A stretch of DNA of 43,658 nucleotides from Clostridia bacterium. Its GTDB lineage: Bacteria > Bacillota > Clostridia > Oscillospirales > Acutalibacteraceae. Location: contig JAGBXM010000109.1 of assembly GCA_017629275.1 (NCBI GenBank), positions 1-43,658 on the forward strand, read 5' to 3'. Position 1 is the stretch's first letter. The number at the start of each line of letters is the position of its first letter. Below the pieces are notes generated by a model. It had not been told where the DNA came from and searched no databases. It saw only the letters and a list, made by a program, of their open reading frames with translations. Below are positions 25,917 to 34,456 of this stretch, one piece after another. Made by a program: the position numbers and the translations under genes.

Positions 25917-27262
25917 CAATAGTAGAATGTTTTGAAAAAGGTGCGATAGAGAATATGATAAGCACCCTCACGTCCCGCCCCGATAAGTTGATATTTATCG
26001 GTAAAGAGTCGCAGATGGGTGATACTTTAGAGGTTTATAAAAATTTCCTCGAAAAACAGGAGTACAATACGTTTGTTGATACGCGTGATATTGATAAGAA
26101 CAATCTTGCCGATATCGTGAGAGTTTTGACCGAATTGGTCGAATCGGAAGAGGAGCTTATTATTGATGTTACGGGCGGCGAGGATGTAGTTTTGTTGGCT
26201 GTTGGTATGGTTTATCAGAAATACCGCGATACATATCCCATAAAGCTTCAGAAGTTTAACCTTAAAAACGGCAAGATCATCGACTGTGACGGCGACGATG
26301 AAGTATCGTTTGACGGTGCTTTTTCACTGTCGGTCAAGGACCTGATCTCTTTGTACGGCGGTGAGGTCGTACCCGAAACTCCGCAACCTGCTGAGTACGT
26401 ATCTTCTTTTGACATCAATAATCTTTGGAAGATCGTTTGTGACGACCCAAAAAGATGGAACAAGTCGGTGTCTTACCTTCGTGAGTTTGAGGCCCATGCC
26501 GAGAAAAAGGAACGGGAAGAACGTCAAAAGAATATGACCAAGGAAGAACGGGAGGAAGATAATAAAAAAAGAGAGGGCGCTCCCAGTTTTAAAATGGAGT
26601 ATTCTCTGAATATTGATGAACTTTCTCGGACTATTGTTGATTATGACGAAAAATTCAAGGAATACTGTTATATAATAAGACGCTTGTTGCTTGAAGATAT
26701 GGTTGAGAATTTCTCGTTTGACGGCAAGGTGTTTTCATATAAGTATAAGGATCAGTTGATCAGACGCTGTTTAAACAAGTCGGGTGACGTGCTTGAAATG
26801 AAAACCTATTTCGAGGCACGCGATCTTATAGAAAATAAGAAGAATTTCTACAGCGATTGTTATATGAGTGTTCATATCGATTGGGACGGTGTGGTTCATA
26901 AGGTAGACGACGAAATAAAAGACACGCGCAATGAAATTGATGTTATTCTTATGCGCGGTATTGTGCCGGTGTTTATTTCGTGTAAAAACGGTAAGGTCGA
27001 AGAAGACGAACTGTATAAACTCAATACGGTTGCCGAAAAGTTCGGCGGCGAAAACGCCCGTAAGGTGCTTATTGCCACCGATTTTAAGCGCGATAATGAG
27101 GGCTCGGAAATTGCGTTTAAGCAACGTTGTAAGGATATGAATATTATATTCATTGAGGACGCTCAGGAACTGACCGATGAAGAGTGGAGAAAAATGATGC
27201 TTAATATCATAAAGAATCCTTTGGCCTGTATACGCAAGGAAGACCGTGCGATTTTAACCTGA
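25913..27262 (+). CDS. Card1-like protein: CARF domain plus PD-(D/E)XK nuclease (DUF1887)
   Basis: A 449-residue protein of the DUF1887/Card1/Can2 type. The N-terminal CARF domain (about 1-150) has KLIFIGKE and the ligand-loop motif IIDVTGGEDV (T87-G-G). A highly charged linker sits around 195-230. The C-terminal nuclease (about 280-449) has E295 in DVLEMKTY, D343 in TRNEIDVIL and SCK (S356-K358) in FISCKNG, then ARKVLIATDF. In Card1 the CARF domain binds cyclic tetra-adenylate made by Cas10 and switches on nucleic-acid cleavage. Here position 356 is serine where many PD-(D/E)XK nucleases have glutamate; E341 might substitute. No CRISPR array or cas gene is in the window. The start at 25913 overlaps the STAND ATPase stop; the longer open frame from 25877 is not supported. 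Confidence 0.88.
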   Translation: MTIVECFEKGAIENMISTLTSRPDKLIFIGKESQMGDTLEVYKNFLEKQEYNTFVDTRDIDKNNLADIVRVLTELVESEEELIIDVTGGEDVVLLAVGMVYQKYRDTYPIKLQKFNLKNGKIIDCDGDDEVSFDGAFSLSVKDLISLYGGEVVPETPQPAEYVSSFDINNLWKIVCDDPKRWNKSVSYLREFEAHAEKKEREERQKNMTKEEREEDNKKREGAPSFKMEYSLNIDELSRTIVDYDEKFKEYCYIIRRLLLEDMVENFSFDGKVFSYKYKDQLIRRCLNKSGDVLEMKTYFEARDLIENKKNFYSDCYMSVHIDWDGVVHKVDDEIKDTRNEIDVILMRGIVPVFISCKNGKVEEDELYKLNTVAEKFGGENARKVLIATDFKRDNEGSEIAFKQRCKDMNIIFIEDAQELTDEEWRKMMLNIIKNPLACIRKEDRAILT

Positions 27263-27276
27263 AAAGGGATGAAAAA

Positions 27277-28572
27277 GTGAAAAAAACAGAATATTTTAAG
27301 TATGCACTGAAGGTTGTTTTCAGTTATACATTGGCATTTCTGCGATGGTTGGCATTGGGTGCCGCTATCGGAGTGTGCGGAGGTGTTGTGGGAGCGGCGT
27401 TTGCACGGTCGGTACAGTTTGTTACCGAACTGAGAGCGCAGTATACCTGGTTGATACTTCTTTTGCCGTTGGGCGGACTTTTATCGGTTACGATATACAA
27501 ACTGTGCCGTGTCACCGATATCGGTACCAATCGTGTTTTTGAGAGTGTGAGAAGTGAAACCAAGGTGCCGTATCTGTTGGCTCCCGCCGTGTTCTTAGGC
27601 TCGGTAATAACGCATTTGTTCGGCGGCTCGGCAGGACGTGAGGGCGCGGCATTACAGCTCGGCGGCTCGGTTGCTTCACTGTTGGGACGGTTGTTGAAAC
27701 TTGACGAGAAAACGCGGCACATATTGACCATTTGCGGTATGGGTGCTTTTTTCTCGGCTCTTTTCGGAACGCCCTTGGGTGCGGCAATATTTGCGCTTGA
27801 GGTCGTCAGCGTCGGACATTTCTGCTCTGCGGCGTTTTTCCCTGCAATCATTTCGTCGGTTACGGCTTACGGAATCGCTTTGAAGCTTGGTGTTCACCCC
27901 GAAAGATTTGCGCTATTGGTTGACCCGGGGTTAGAGGTTGACATCATCTGGAAGGTGGCGGTTATTGCTGTTCTCGGCGCATTTATAAGTTTTTTGTTTT
28001 GTGCCGTTATGCACTCGACGGAGCATTTGTTCAAACGACTGTTTAAGAACGAATATTTAAGGGTTGCGGTTGGCGGTGTGGCAATAGTTCTGTTGACCGC
28101 ACTTGTCGGCAACGGCGATTACAACGGCGGTGGCATTTCGGTTATAGAACGTATTTTTTCAGATAACACCGTCAGGCCCGAAGCCTTTTTGCTCAAGATA
28201 CTTTTCACTGCCATTACCATAGCAGTTGGCTTTAAAGGCGGCGAAATAGTTCCGACACTTTTTATAGGCGCAACCTTCGGAGCGGCTTTAGGCGGCGCTT
28301 TGGAAATTGATTTGGGACTTGCGGCGGCGGTCGGTATGGCGGCTTTGTTCTGCGGAGTTACCAATTGTCCGTTGGCGACGATTGTGTTGTGCGTTGAATT
28401 GTTCGGCGGCAAGGGAATGATATTCTGTGCGTTATCTGCTATTATCAGCTTCCTCTTGTCGGGTACGGCAAGTCTTTACACGGGACAGCGCTTTATATTC
28501 TCCAAACTTAATGAAGATAGTTTTAAAACTGATACTGCCGTTGATATGGGAATATCGGCAAACGAAGAATAA
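27277..28572 (+). CDS. CLC family anion transporter, fluoride-clade-like
   Basis: A 431-residue CLC protein with about ten membrane helices. The gating motif GGSAGREGA carries E122. The internal proton-path glutamate of CLC exchangers is not conserved (PLGAAIFALEVV has E then V). The helix-N motif reads GFKGGEIVPTLFIGA (E323) rather than the chloride-type GIFAP. GGE-type sequences at this site are typical of the CLC-F fluoride/proton antiporters, so I infer fluoride export rather than chloride transport. The GTG start follows AAAGGGATG, 14 bases after the CARF nuclease, without a terminator between, so it should be co-transcribed. I see no fluoride riboswitch in the 14-base gap. Whether it is functionally part of the system is open. 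Confidence 0.85.
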   Translation: MKKTEYFKYALKVVFSYTLAFLRWLALGAAIGVCGGVVGAAFARSVQFVTELRAQYTWLILLLPLGGLLSVTIYKLCRVTDIGTNRVFESVRSETKVPYLLAPAVFLGSVITHLFGGSAGREGAALQLGGSVASLLGRLLKLDEKTRHILTICGMGAFFSALFGTPLGAAIFALEVVSVGHFCSAAFFPAIISSVTAYGIALKLGVHPERFALLVDPGLEVDIIWKVAVIAVLGAFISFLFCAVMHSTEHLFKRLFKNEYLRVAVGGVAIVLLTALVGNGDYNGGGISVIERIFSDNTVRPEAFLLKILFTAITIAVGFKGGEIVPTLFIGATFGAALGGALEIDLGLAAAVGMAALFCGVTNCPLATIVLCVELFGGKGMIFCALSAIISFLLSGTASLYTGQRFIFSKLNEDSFKTDTAVDMGISANEE

Positions 28573-28585
28573 ATCAAAATCAAAA

Positions 28586-28623
28586 AAAATCCCGTTCAAG
28601 CGTTAGCTTGAACGGGATTTTTG
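28586..28623. terminator. Bidirectional intrinsic terminator
   Basis: AAAATCCCGTTCAAGC (28586-28601) and GCTTGAACGGGATTTT (28606-28621) pair perfectly around GTTA, with T after and A before the stem. It ends the five-gene operon and the convergent LRR gene. Confidence 0.93.
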
Positions 28624-28633
28624 CTGTTATTTA

Positions 28634-31123
28634 TTATTCATCAATGTGGGTGAGTGTGGTCTCTTTGATCTTCTTTTTCTTGAGATAGATTCTAAGGACT
28701 ACGATACCGGCTGCAACTGCGGCAACTGCAGCGAGGATGATAACGAAGAGGAAGAGGTTAGGACCTTCCGGTTCGGGCTCGATGTAGTCTTCGGGGTAGA
28801 AACTGGTTTTTACCTTGGCATCGGCCAAAAGGTTGGCGATGGTAGAACCTTCGACACATTCAACGGTCAACTTGGAGCAACCCTTGAATGCGTTCTTGCC
28901 GAGCAATTCAAAGCTCGAGGGCAAGCGCAAGGTCTTAAGTGAGGTGCATCCGTCGAAGGTGTTGTCGCCGACGCTACGGGGTCTGCCGAGGATCTCAACC
29001 TTTTCAAGTGCGGTACATCCGCTGAAGAGTTTAGACTCAAGAAGCGAAACGTTAGCGGGAAGGGTGATGTTCTTCAAAGCGGTACAGCCTTCGAAGACCG
29101 AAGCCGCAATGGAAGAAACTCTTGCGGGAATCTCAACGGTGACAAGCGAAGTACATCCGCTGAATGCACCCGAACTGATGGTGGTAAGGGTAGAGGGCAG
29201 GTTGATCTTGGTCAATGCGGTACAGCCCATAAACACTTCGGTAGAAAGTAAAGCATTGTTTTCAGGGACAGTGAACTCACTCAACAACGAGCAGTTTTTG
29301 AAGCAAGCATCACCGATCTCTTTAACGGTTGCAGGAATGGTGAGGGTCTTGAGTGAGGTACAACCTTCGAATACCGAAATGCCGAACTTGGTCATTGCGC
29401 CCTTCATTTCAACTGCCTCAAGTGAGGTACATCCTGCAAAGGTGTGGTCAAAGAACTGAGTAACACCTGCGGGAATGGAAATAGTCTTAATGGCAACACA
29501 ATCCTGGAATGCGTTGGTGCCGATCTCAACGATCGAATCAGGAAGGGTGACGGTAGCCAAAGTGGAGCAACCCTTGAATAATGCAGTATCAACCTTGGTT
29601 ACACGTGCGGGAATTTCAACCGCGGTAATACCGGTGCATCCTTCGAATGCCGATTTTCCGATAGTGGCAAGGAGGTTACGGTTGAGGTCGAGTGCAGTCA
29701 AACCGCTGCAGCTCATAAATGCGCCTTCGTTAATGGTAACGATTCCGGCGGGGAGCTGAAGGTTGGTAACTGCGGTACAACCAACGTAAGCATACTTGCC
29801 GATGGTCTCGACGGTGTCGGGAAGAACGATTTCGGTCAAAGCGGTACAGTTAGCGAATGCGCTTTCACCGACCGAGGCAAGTGCAGGTGAATAAGTAACC
29901 TTGGAAAGCTTTTCGCAAGCGGCGAAGGCTTCCTTGGAAATAGAAGTGACGTTACCGGTGTCAACCGAGGTAAGAGCAAGACATCCGCTGAACATTGCTT
30001 CGGGGATATTGGTAACGGTCTTGTTCATAACAGCGGTCTTGATCAGAGCACATTCGTTGAAGCTGTATGCGCCGATGCTTTTTACCGAGTCGGGAATAAT
30101 AACGGCATCCTTAGCTTTTGCGGCGGCATCACCAAAAGAGGTGAGGGCCTCACAACCGCTGAATGCAAAATCACCGATGGTCTCAACCTTGCCGTTAAGG
30201 GTAACGGTGGTAAGGCCGATACAGTCTACGAAAGCATAGCCGTTGATGTTCTTCACGCTTTCGGGAAGAACGATCTTGGTAATGAGTTCGCACTTACCGA
30301 ATGCCGCGTTGCCGACGGTCTCAAGTTTGGCGTCTTTAGCAAAGTTTACGGTCTTGAGAGCGGCGTTCTTATAGAAAGCACGTTCACCGATGGTGACGAG
30401 TGATGCGGGAATATTGACGGTTGCCAAAGCATCACACTTGCTGAATGCCTCCTGACCGATGGTGACAAGCTCGCAGTTCTCAGCAAAAACGATGTCGGTC
30501 AAGGCGGTGCAATTGTAGAAAGCGAATTCATCAATAGCGGTAACCTTGGCGGGAACGGTGATTGTAGTGAGAGCTACACACTTATCGAAAGCGTGTTTGC
30601 CGATGTATGTAAGGGTTTCGGGCAGGGTGACCTTCTCGAGCTTTTCGCAGTTGGCGAAGGTGTAATAGTCGAGACGGGTGATGCTCGAAGGTACGGTGAC
30701 CTCGGTCAACTGGGTTTTACCGAAAGCGGCATAGCCCAACGTCTTGACGGTCTCGGGAATGGTGACGGCCGAAAGCTTGGTGTTATAGAAAGCATAAGCA
30801 CCGATCTCGGTGACCGACGCGGGAATGGTAACCTCTTTAAGTGAGGCCGATTCAAAAGCGCCTGTGCCGATAACCGTAACAGCTTTGTCGCCTGCCTTAG
30901 AGGCCACGGTAACCTTGGCGGCCTTGCCTTTGTAACCGACGAGCTCGGCATGGTCGGCATATACTCTGTAAGTATAGTCGCCATCTTCGAGGATGGTGTA
31001 ATCGGCAGTAGCGGCGGCCGGTTCGCTGTAATCGAAGTTGGAAGAATCAACCCCACAACCACAGGCAAAAACGGCAATTACCAAAGCGACGATCAACAAT
31101 AATGTGATGTGAAACTTTTTCAT
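28634..31123 (-). CDS. BspA-like leucine-rich repeat surface protein
   Basis: An 829-residue cell-surface protein. The N-terminus has a lipoprotein-like signal (hydrophobic stretch to FACGC; Cys21 or Cys23 is a candidate lipidated residue, although the lipobox is imperfect). From about residue 80 to 780 runs an array of roughly thirty LRR_5 (Treponema pallidum/BspA type) units of about 23 residues with the pattern LTxVTIPxSVTEIGxxAFxxC. A C-terminal membrane helix (about 792-815) and a KKKK stop-transfer segment follow, so it may be anchored at both ends. Such proteins mediate adhesion or scaffold functions in gut bacteria; the ligand is unknown. It has a consensus promoter upstream and the start follows AGGAAGGG. 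Confidence 0.93.
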   Translation of the reverse strand: MKKFHITLLLIVALVIAVFACGCGVDSSNFDYSEPAAATADYTILEDGDYTYRVYADHAELVGYKGKAAKVTVASKAGDKAVTVIGTGAFESASLKEVTIPASVTEIGAYAFYNTKLSAVTIPETVKTLGYAAFGKTQLTEVTVPSSITRLDYYTFANCEKLEKVTLPETLTYIGKHAFDKCVALTTITVPAKVTAIDEFAFYNCTALTDIVFAENCELVTIGQEAFSKCDALATVNIPASLVTIGERAFYKNAALKTVNFAKDAKLETVGNAAFGKCELITKIVLPESVKNINGYAFVDCIGLTTVTLNGKVETIGDFAFSGCEALTSFGDAAAKAKDAVIIPDSVKSIGAYSFNECALIKTAVMNKTVTNIPEAMFSGCLALTSVDTGNVTSISKEAFAACEKLSKVTYSPALASVGESAFANCTALTEIVLPDTVETIGKYAYVGCTAVTNLQLPAGIVTINEGAFMSCSGLTALDLNRNLLATIGKSAFEGCTGITAVEIPARVTKVDTALFKGCSTLATVTLPDSIVEIGTNAFQDCVAIKTISIPAGVTQFFDHTFAGCTSLEAVEMKGAMTKFGISVFEGCTSLKTLTIPATVKEIGDACFKNCSLLSEFTVPENNALLSTEVFMGCTALTKINLPSTLTTISSGAFSGCTSLVTVEIPARVSSIAASVFEGCTALKNITLPANVSLLESKLFSGCTALEKVEILGRPRSVGDNTFDGCTSLKTLRLPSSFELLGKNAFKGCSKLTVECVEGSTIANLLADAKVKTSFYPEDYIEPEPEGPNLFLFVIILAAVAAVAAGIVVLRIYLKKKKIKETTLTHIDE

Positions 31124-31197
31124 TGTTCTTTATCCCTTCCTAATGTGTAGTGCAGATAACACACAATTACCGACAATACACGAATATAACTGTTATA

Positions 31198-31226
31198 ATT
31201 ATATTATGTCAAGCCTGTTTTGTCAA
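31198..31226 (-). promoter_or_regulatory. Consensus promoter of the LRR surface protein gene
   Basis: On the minus strand a perfect TTGACA (31226-31221), a 17-base spacer and a perfect TATAAT (31203-31198) are present. A consensus promoter suggests strong expression. Confidence 0.9.
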
Positions 31227-31284
31227 CATTAAAAGTCAAATTCTGTAAGTGAGAAGTCGAAAAATTTTACATATATATAACCAC

Positions 31285-31313
31285 TTGAAATTGAAACGGA
31301 TGTGTGGTTAAAT
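31285..31313 (+). promoter_or_regulatory. Promoter of the aldo/keto reductase gene
   Basis: TTGAAA (31285-31290), a 17-base spacer and TTAAAT (31308-31313) are present. An inverted repeat AACCAC (31279-31284)/GTGGTT (31304-31309) overlaps the promoter and could be an operator, or chance. Confidence 0.6.
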
Positions 31314-31370
31314 GTAAATGTAATGTAAATAGTTTGTTAGTAGATATCAATTTGTGCGCGGAGGTATTTT

Positions 31371-32210
31371 ATGGAAAAGTATTTTGAATTGAAAAACGGG
31401 GTGAAGATCCCCAATATCGGCTTCGGTACCTGGCGCGTACCCGAAAGTGAACTGTGTGTTGAAAGCGTTCTGACTGCACTTGATTGCGGTTATCGTCACA
31501 TTGACACGGCGTTCTTTTATAAAAACGAGAAAAGTGTCGGTGAGGCCGTAAAACAAAGCGGTATTCACCGTGACGATATATTTATCACAAGTAAGCTATG
31601 GAATGATTTTCACGGGTATGACTCAACCTTGAAGGTCTTTGAGGAAACTTTGGAGAATTTGGGCACCGATTATCTTGATTTGTATCTTATTCATTGGCCG
31701 AATCCCAAAAAGTTCCGTGATGATTGGGCGACGTCAAATGCCGAGACCTGGCGTGCATTTGAAAAACTGTACCGCGACGGCAGAATAAAGGCTATCGGTA
31801 TCAGTAACTTTATGCCTCATCATATTGATGAGTTGATGAAAACCGCCGAGATAGTGCCGATGGTCAATCAGATCGAACTGCACCCCGGTCTTAACCGTGA
31901 TGAGGAAAGGGCTTGTAATGACAAATACGGCATTCTGACCGAAGCCTGGGCGCCTTTTCAGATCGGTGAAGTGCTGACCGACCAAACGATATTGTGCATA
32001 GCCGAAAAGCACCAAAAAACTGCGGCACAGATAGTTTTGCGATGGTTTCTGCAAAAGGGCATTGTGCCGTTGCCTAAATCGGTAACGCCCGAGAGGATTC
32101 TCAACAACATTCAGGTTTATGATTTTGAGTTGAGCGCAGAGGATATGGCGGCAATAAACGGCATTACGCCTCACGCACCGAGACATGATCCCGATAAAAT
32201 TGACTTTTAA
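31371..32210 (+). CDS. Aldo/keto reductase (2,5-diketogluconate reductase-like)
   Basis: A 279-residue NADPH-dependent oxidoreductase of the aldo/keto reductase family. It has the substrate-barrel motifs GFGTWRVPE, GYRHIDTAFFYKNE (catalytic Asp and Tyr), FITSKLWN (Lys), LDLYLIHWP (His), AIGISNFMPHHIDEL and the cofactor-binding PLPKSVTPERI near the C-terminus. The full catalytic tetrad D-Y-K-H is intact. The physiological substrate is unknown. It is a single-gene unit with its own promoter and a terminator directly downstream. Confidence 0.94.
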   Translation: MEKYFELKNGVKIPNIGFGTWRVPESELCVESVLTALDCGYRHIDTAFFYKNEKSVGEAVKQSGIHRDDIFITSKLWNDFHGYDSTLKVFEETLENLGTDYLDLYLIHWPNPKKFRDDWATSNAETWRAFEKLYRDGRIKAIGISNFMPHHIDELMKTAEIVPMVNQIELHPGLNRDEERACNDKYGILTEAWAPFQIGEVLTDQTILCIAEKHQKTAAQIVLRWFLQKGIVPLPKSVTPERILNNIQVYDFELSAEDMAAINGITPHAPRHDPDKIDF

Positions 32211-32215
32211 AAGTA

Positions 32216-32252
32216 AATGCACCATCCCAAAAACGGGAAGGTGCATTGTTGA
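32216..32252. terminator. Terminator between convergent genes
   Basis: AATGCACC (32216-32223) plus CCC pairs with GGG plus AGGTGCATT (32239-32247) around an A-rich loop, followed by TGTTGATTTT. It lies between the aldo/keto reductase and the convergent AI-2E transporter. Confidence 0.7.
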
Positions 32253-32254
32253 TT

Positions 32255-33490
32255 TTAGTCTTCTTCGTCAGGAGTAGGGGTATCGTCGAAATTGAAGAAT
32301 TCGTGTTGGGGTTCCTCGTCAAAGGCTACAGAGCCGTCTACCCCTTGCTTTTTTTGAGCAGGTTGAGTTTCGCGGATGTTCATATAATCAGACACTAAAA
32401 GCTGAACGGTAGCGGCGATAGGTACACCCAAAAGAATACCCCAGAAGCCGAACAGACCGCCGCACAGAGTGATGGCAATGAGCGTATACAAAGGCTGAAT
32501 GCCGACGCTTTGACCGACGATTCTGGGTTGTAAAACGTTGGCGTCAAGCTGTTGAAGGACCAATATGACCGCACCGACTATCAAAGCATTGATAACTCCG
32601 TCGGTTACGGCAACGAATACCGCAACGGCAACACCGCATATCAACGCACCGAAGATGGGCACCAGGTTGGCAATACCGATGGCAAGGCCAAAGAGCGGAG
32701 CGTAGTCGACACCCAGAATAAGGAAGGCTATCGAGCAGGTGACGGCAACGATAAGTGCATCGAAAAGGGTACTGTAAATATAGGTGTAGAAGATGCCCGA
32801 GATTTTTGAAAGGTAGCCTTTGAAGCGGGATACCTTGTGTTGTGATATAAATATTTTGAATAAACGGCCGAATGAACGGATGAGCGAGTCGCGACTGGTC
32901 AACATATAGACCGAAGAGAAAATCGCAAGAATTGTGTCGATAAGCGTGGTGCCGACCTGATAAACACCGCCTGCGACCTGCGTGAGTTGATCAAGGTTGA
33001 TCTTTTTGAGATATTTTTCGAACTGCAGGGTGTTCATTATAGATTGCGGATCTATTCCGAAGAAGGTGCCGTTTTCATCGCAATGCTTTAAAAGGAATTT
33101 GTTGAGGTTGGCGTAATACGTTTCACGGTTGTTAAAAAGATCGATGAGGCTTGATACGAGCCACGGAATAATCAACGCCAATAATACCGCGATAACGGCA
33201 ACACCGATGATATACACGATACCGACCGAAATTCCACGTGCGTGTTTATTTAAAAAATTCTTTTCCCTGGTCTTTTTCAGCAGTTTTTCAATCTTTACAC
33301 AAGGGACGTACAAAACGAATGCAAGGGCGAAGCCTATGATAAAAGGACTTATGATCGACAGCAATTTACCGAGAGCCGACCATATTGACGGCAGGGCCAT
33401 AAGCAGTTCTCTGAAAAGAATTACGGCCGCGGCAAAAAAGAATCCAATTATCCAAGTTGACAACTTCTTGTGCTTTTGGTAAAATTTCAT
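32255..33490 (-). CDS. AI-2E family transporter (PerM/YdiK/YtvI type)
   Basis: A 411-residue membrane protein of the AI-2E/UPF0118 family with about eight helices. The N-terminal pair (IIGFFFAAAVILFRELLMALP and IISPFIIGFALAFVLYVP, given in part) and the conserved C-terminal region with GIANLVPIFGALICGV and GILLGVPIAATVQLL are characteristic. A soluble, acidic C-tail follows (about 375-411). Some members export autoinducer-2 or act as sodium/proton antiporters; the role here is unknown. The start follows GGAGGTC and a good promoter is present. Confidence 0.9.
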   Translation of the reverse strand: MKFYQKHKKLSTWIIGFFFAAAVILFRELLMALPSIWSALGKLLSIISPFIIGFALAFVLYVPCVKIEKLLKKTREKNFLNKHARGISVGIVYIIGVAVIAVLLALIIPWLVSSLIDLFNNRETYYANLNKFLLKHCDENGTFFGIDPQSIMNTLQFEKYLKKINLDQLTQVAGGVYQVGTTLIDTILAIFSSVYMLTSRDSLIRSFGRLFKIFISQHKVSRFKGYLSKISGIFYTYIYSTLFDALIVAVTCSIAFLILGVDYAPLFGLAIGIANLVPIFGALICGVAVAVFVAVTDGVINALIVGAVILVLQQLDANVLQPRIVGQSVGIQPLYTLIAITLCGGLFGFWGILLGVPIAATVQLLVSDYMNIRETQPAQKKQGVDGSVAFDEEPQHEFFNFDDTPTPDEED

Positions 33491-33542
33491 TATTGACCTC
33501 CGTGTTGGTTAATCCAACGTGTTAAACCGACGTAATACATAT

Positions 33543-33571
33543 ATTATAACTTCTAATTATTACCATTTCAA
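33543..33571 (-). promoter_or_regulatory. Promoter of the AI-2E transporter gene
   Basis: Minus strand: TTGAAA (33571-33566), a 17-base spacer and TATAAT (33548-33543). A small palindrome GTTGG-TTAAT-CCAAC (33503-33517) lies in the leader just before the ribosome binding site. Confidence 0.75.
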
Positions 33572-33601
33572 GATAAAACCGTAAACAAAAGGAGAAATTT
33601 T

Positions 33602-34450
33602 ATGCGCTTGAGCGATCCGAAGACCATTAAAGAGGTTCTGACCAAAAACGGATTTCAGTTTAAAAAGAGCCTCGGTCAGAATTTTCTGATAAATCCGAGC
33701 GTTTGCCCCAAAATGGCCGACAACGCCGTGGCAAACGGGGAAGAGGCCGTTATTGAGATCGGCCCCGGTATCGGTGTTTTGACTGCCGAACTTGCCAAAA
33801 GAGCCAAAAACGTGGTTTGTATTGAAATAGATGAGCGTCTGCGTCCTGTATTGAGTGAGACGTTGGCCGAATTTGACAACGTTGAGGTAATCTTCGGTGA
33901 CTGTATGAAGCTGGATATTGCCGCTATTATCGAAGAACGGTTCAAAGGCAAGAAGGTTTCGGTCTGTGCCAATCTGCCGTATTACATAACCTCGCCCATT
34001 ATTATGATGTTGCTTGAAAGCCGTTTGCCCATTACCTCGGTTACCGTTATGGTACAAAAAGAGGCCGCCGACCGCATTTGTGCGAAGGTCGGTAGCCGTG
34101 AGTCGGGTGCAGTAACGGTGGCGGTAAACTATTATTGCCAACCCGAGGTGCTTTTTAACGTGTCGCGCGGCTCTTTTATGCCGCCGCCCAACGTTGACAG
34201 TTCGGTCATAGGACTTAATATCCGACCATTTCCGCCCGTTAAACTGACCGATGAAAAGGGATTTTTCCGTTTTGTGCGTTCAGCCTTCGGTCAACGCAGG
34301 AAAACTCTGGTCAATTCGGCAAGTTCGGACGGAAGGTTTACCAAGGATGCGGTAAGACAGGCCTTGCAGGAAGCAAATTTGCCCGAGACGGTACGCGCCG
34401 AGGCGCTCACTATGGACGAGTTGGCCAACGTTTTCTCGGCTTTGAAATAA
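33602..34450 (+). CDS. rsmA: 16S rRNA (adenine(1518)-N(6)/adenine(1519)-N(6))-dimethyltransferase
   Basis: RsmA/KsgA dimethylates two adjacent adenines in the 3' hairpin of 16S rRNA during late 30S assembly. The 282-residue product has KKSLGQNFLINP near the N-terminus, the SAM motif AVIEIGPGIGVLT, the acidic CIEIDERL, the catalytic NLPYYITSPIIM and the C-terminal RSAFGQRRKTL. Length and motifs are complete. The ATG at 33602 follows AAGGAGAAA. It is convergent with the small-protein operon; only six bases separate the stop codons and no terminator is apparent. Confidence 0.96.
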   Translation: MRLSDPKTIKEVLTKNGFQFKKSLGQNFLINPSVCPKMADNAVANGEEAVIEIGPGIGVLTAELAKRAKNVVCIEIDERLRPVLSETLAEFDNVEVIFGDCMKLDIAAIIEERFKGKKVSVCANLPYYITSPIIMMLLESRLPITSVTVMVQKEAADRICAKVGSRESGAVTVAVNYYCQPEVLFNVSRGSFMPPPNVDSSVIGLNIRPFPPVKLTDEKGFFRFVRSAFGQRRKTLVNSASSDGRFTKDAVRQALQEANLPETVRAEALTMDELANVFSALK

Positions 34451-34456
34451 TTGAGC

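Noticed and set aside
16371-28633. A CRISPR array or cas gene near the Card1-like nuclease
   Set aside because: I looked on both strands for direct repeats with unique spacers and for Cas10-like motifs and saw none in the window.
15404-28633. Integration of the five-gene operon as an island at tRNA-Ser(GGA)
   Set aside because: No integrase gene and no direct repeat of the tRNA 3' end were found on the far side; codon style looks like that of the neighbours.
28700-31000. Regular repeats suggesting a CRISPR or satellite array
   Set aside because: The periodicity of about 69 bases comes from 23-residue leucine-rich repeats in a continuous coding frame; units are not identical and there are no spacers.
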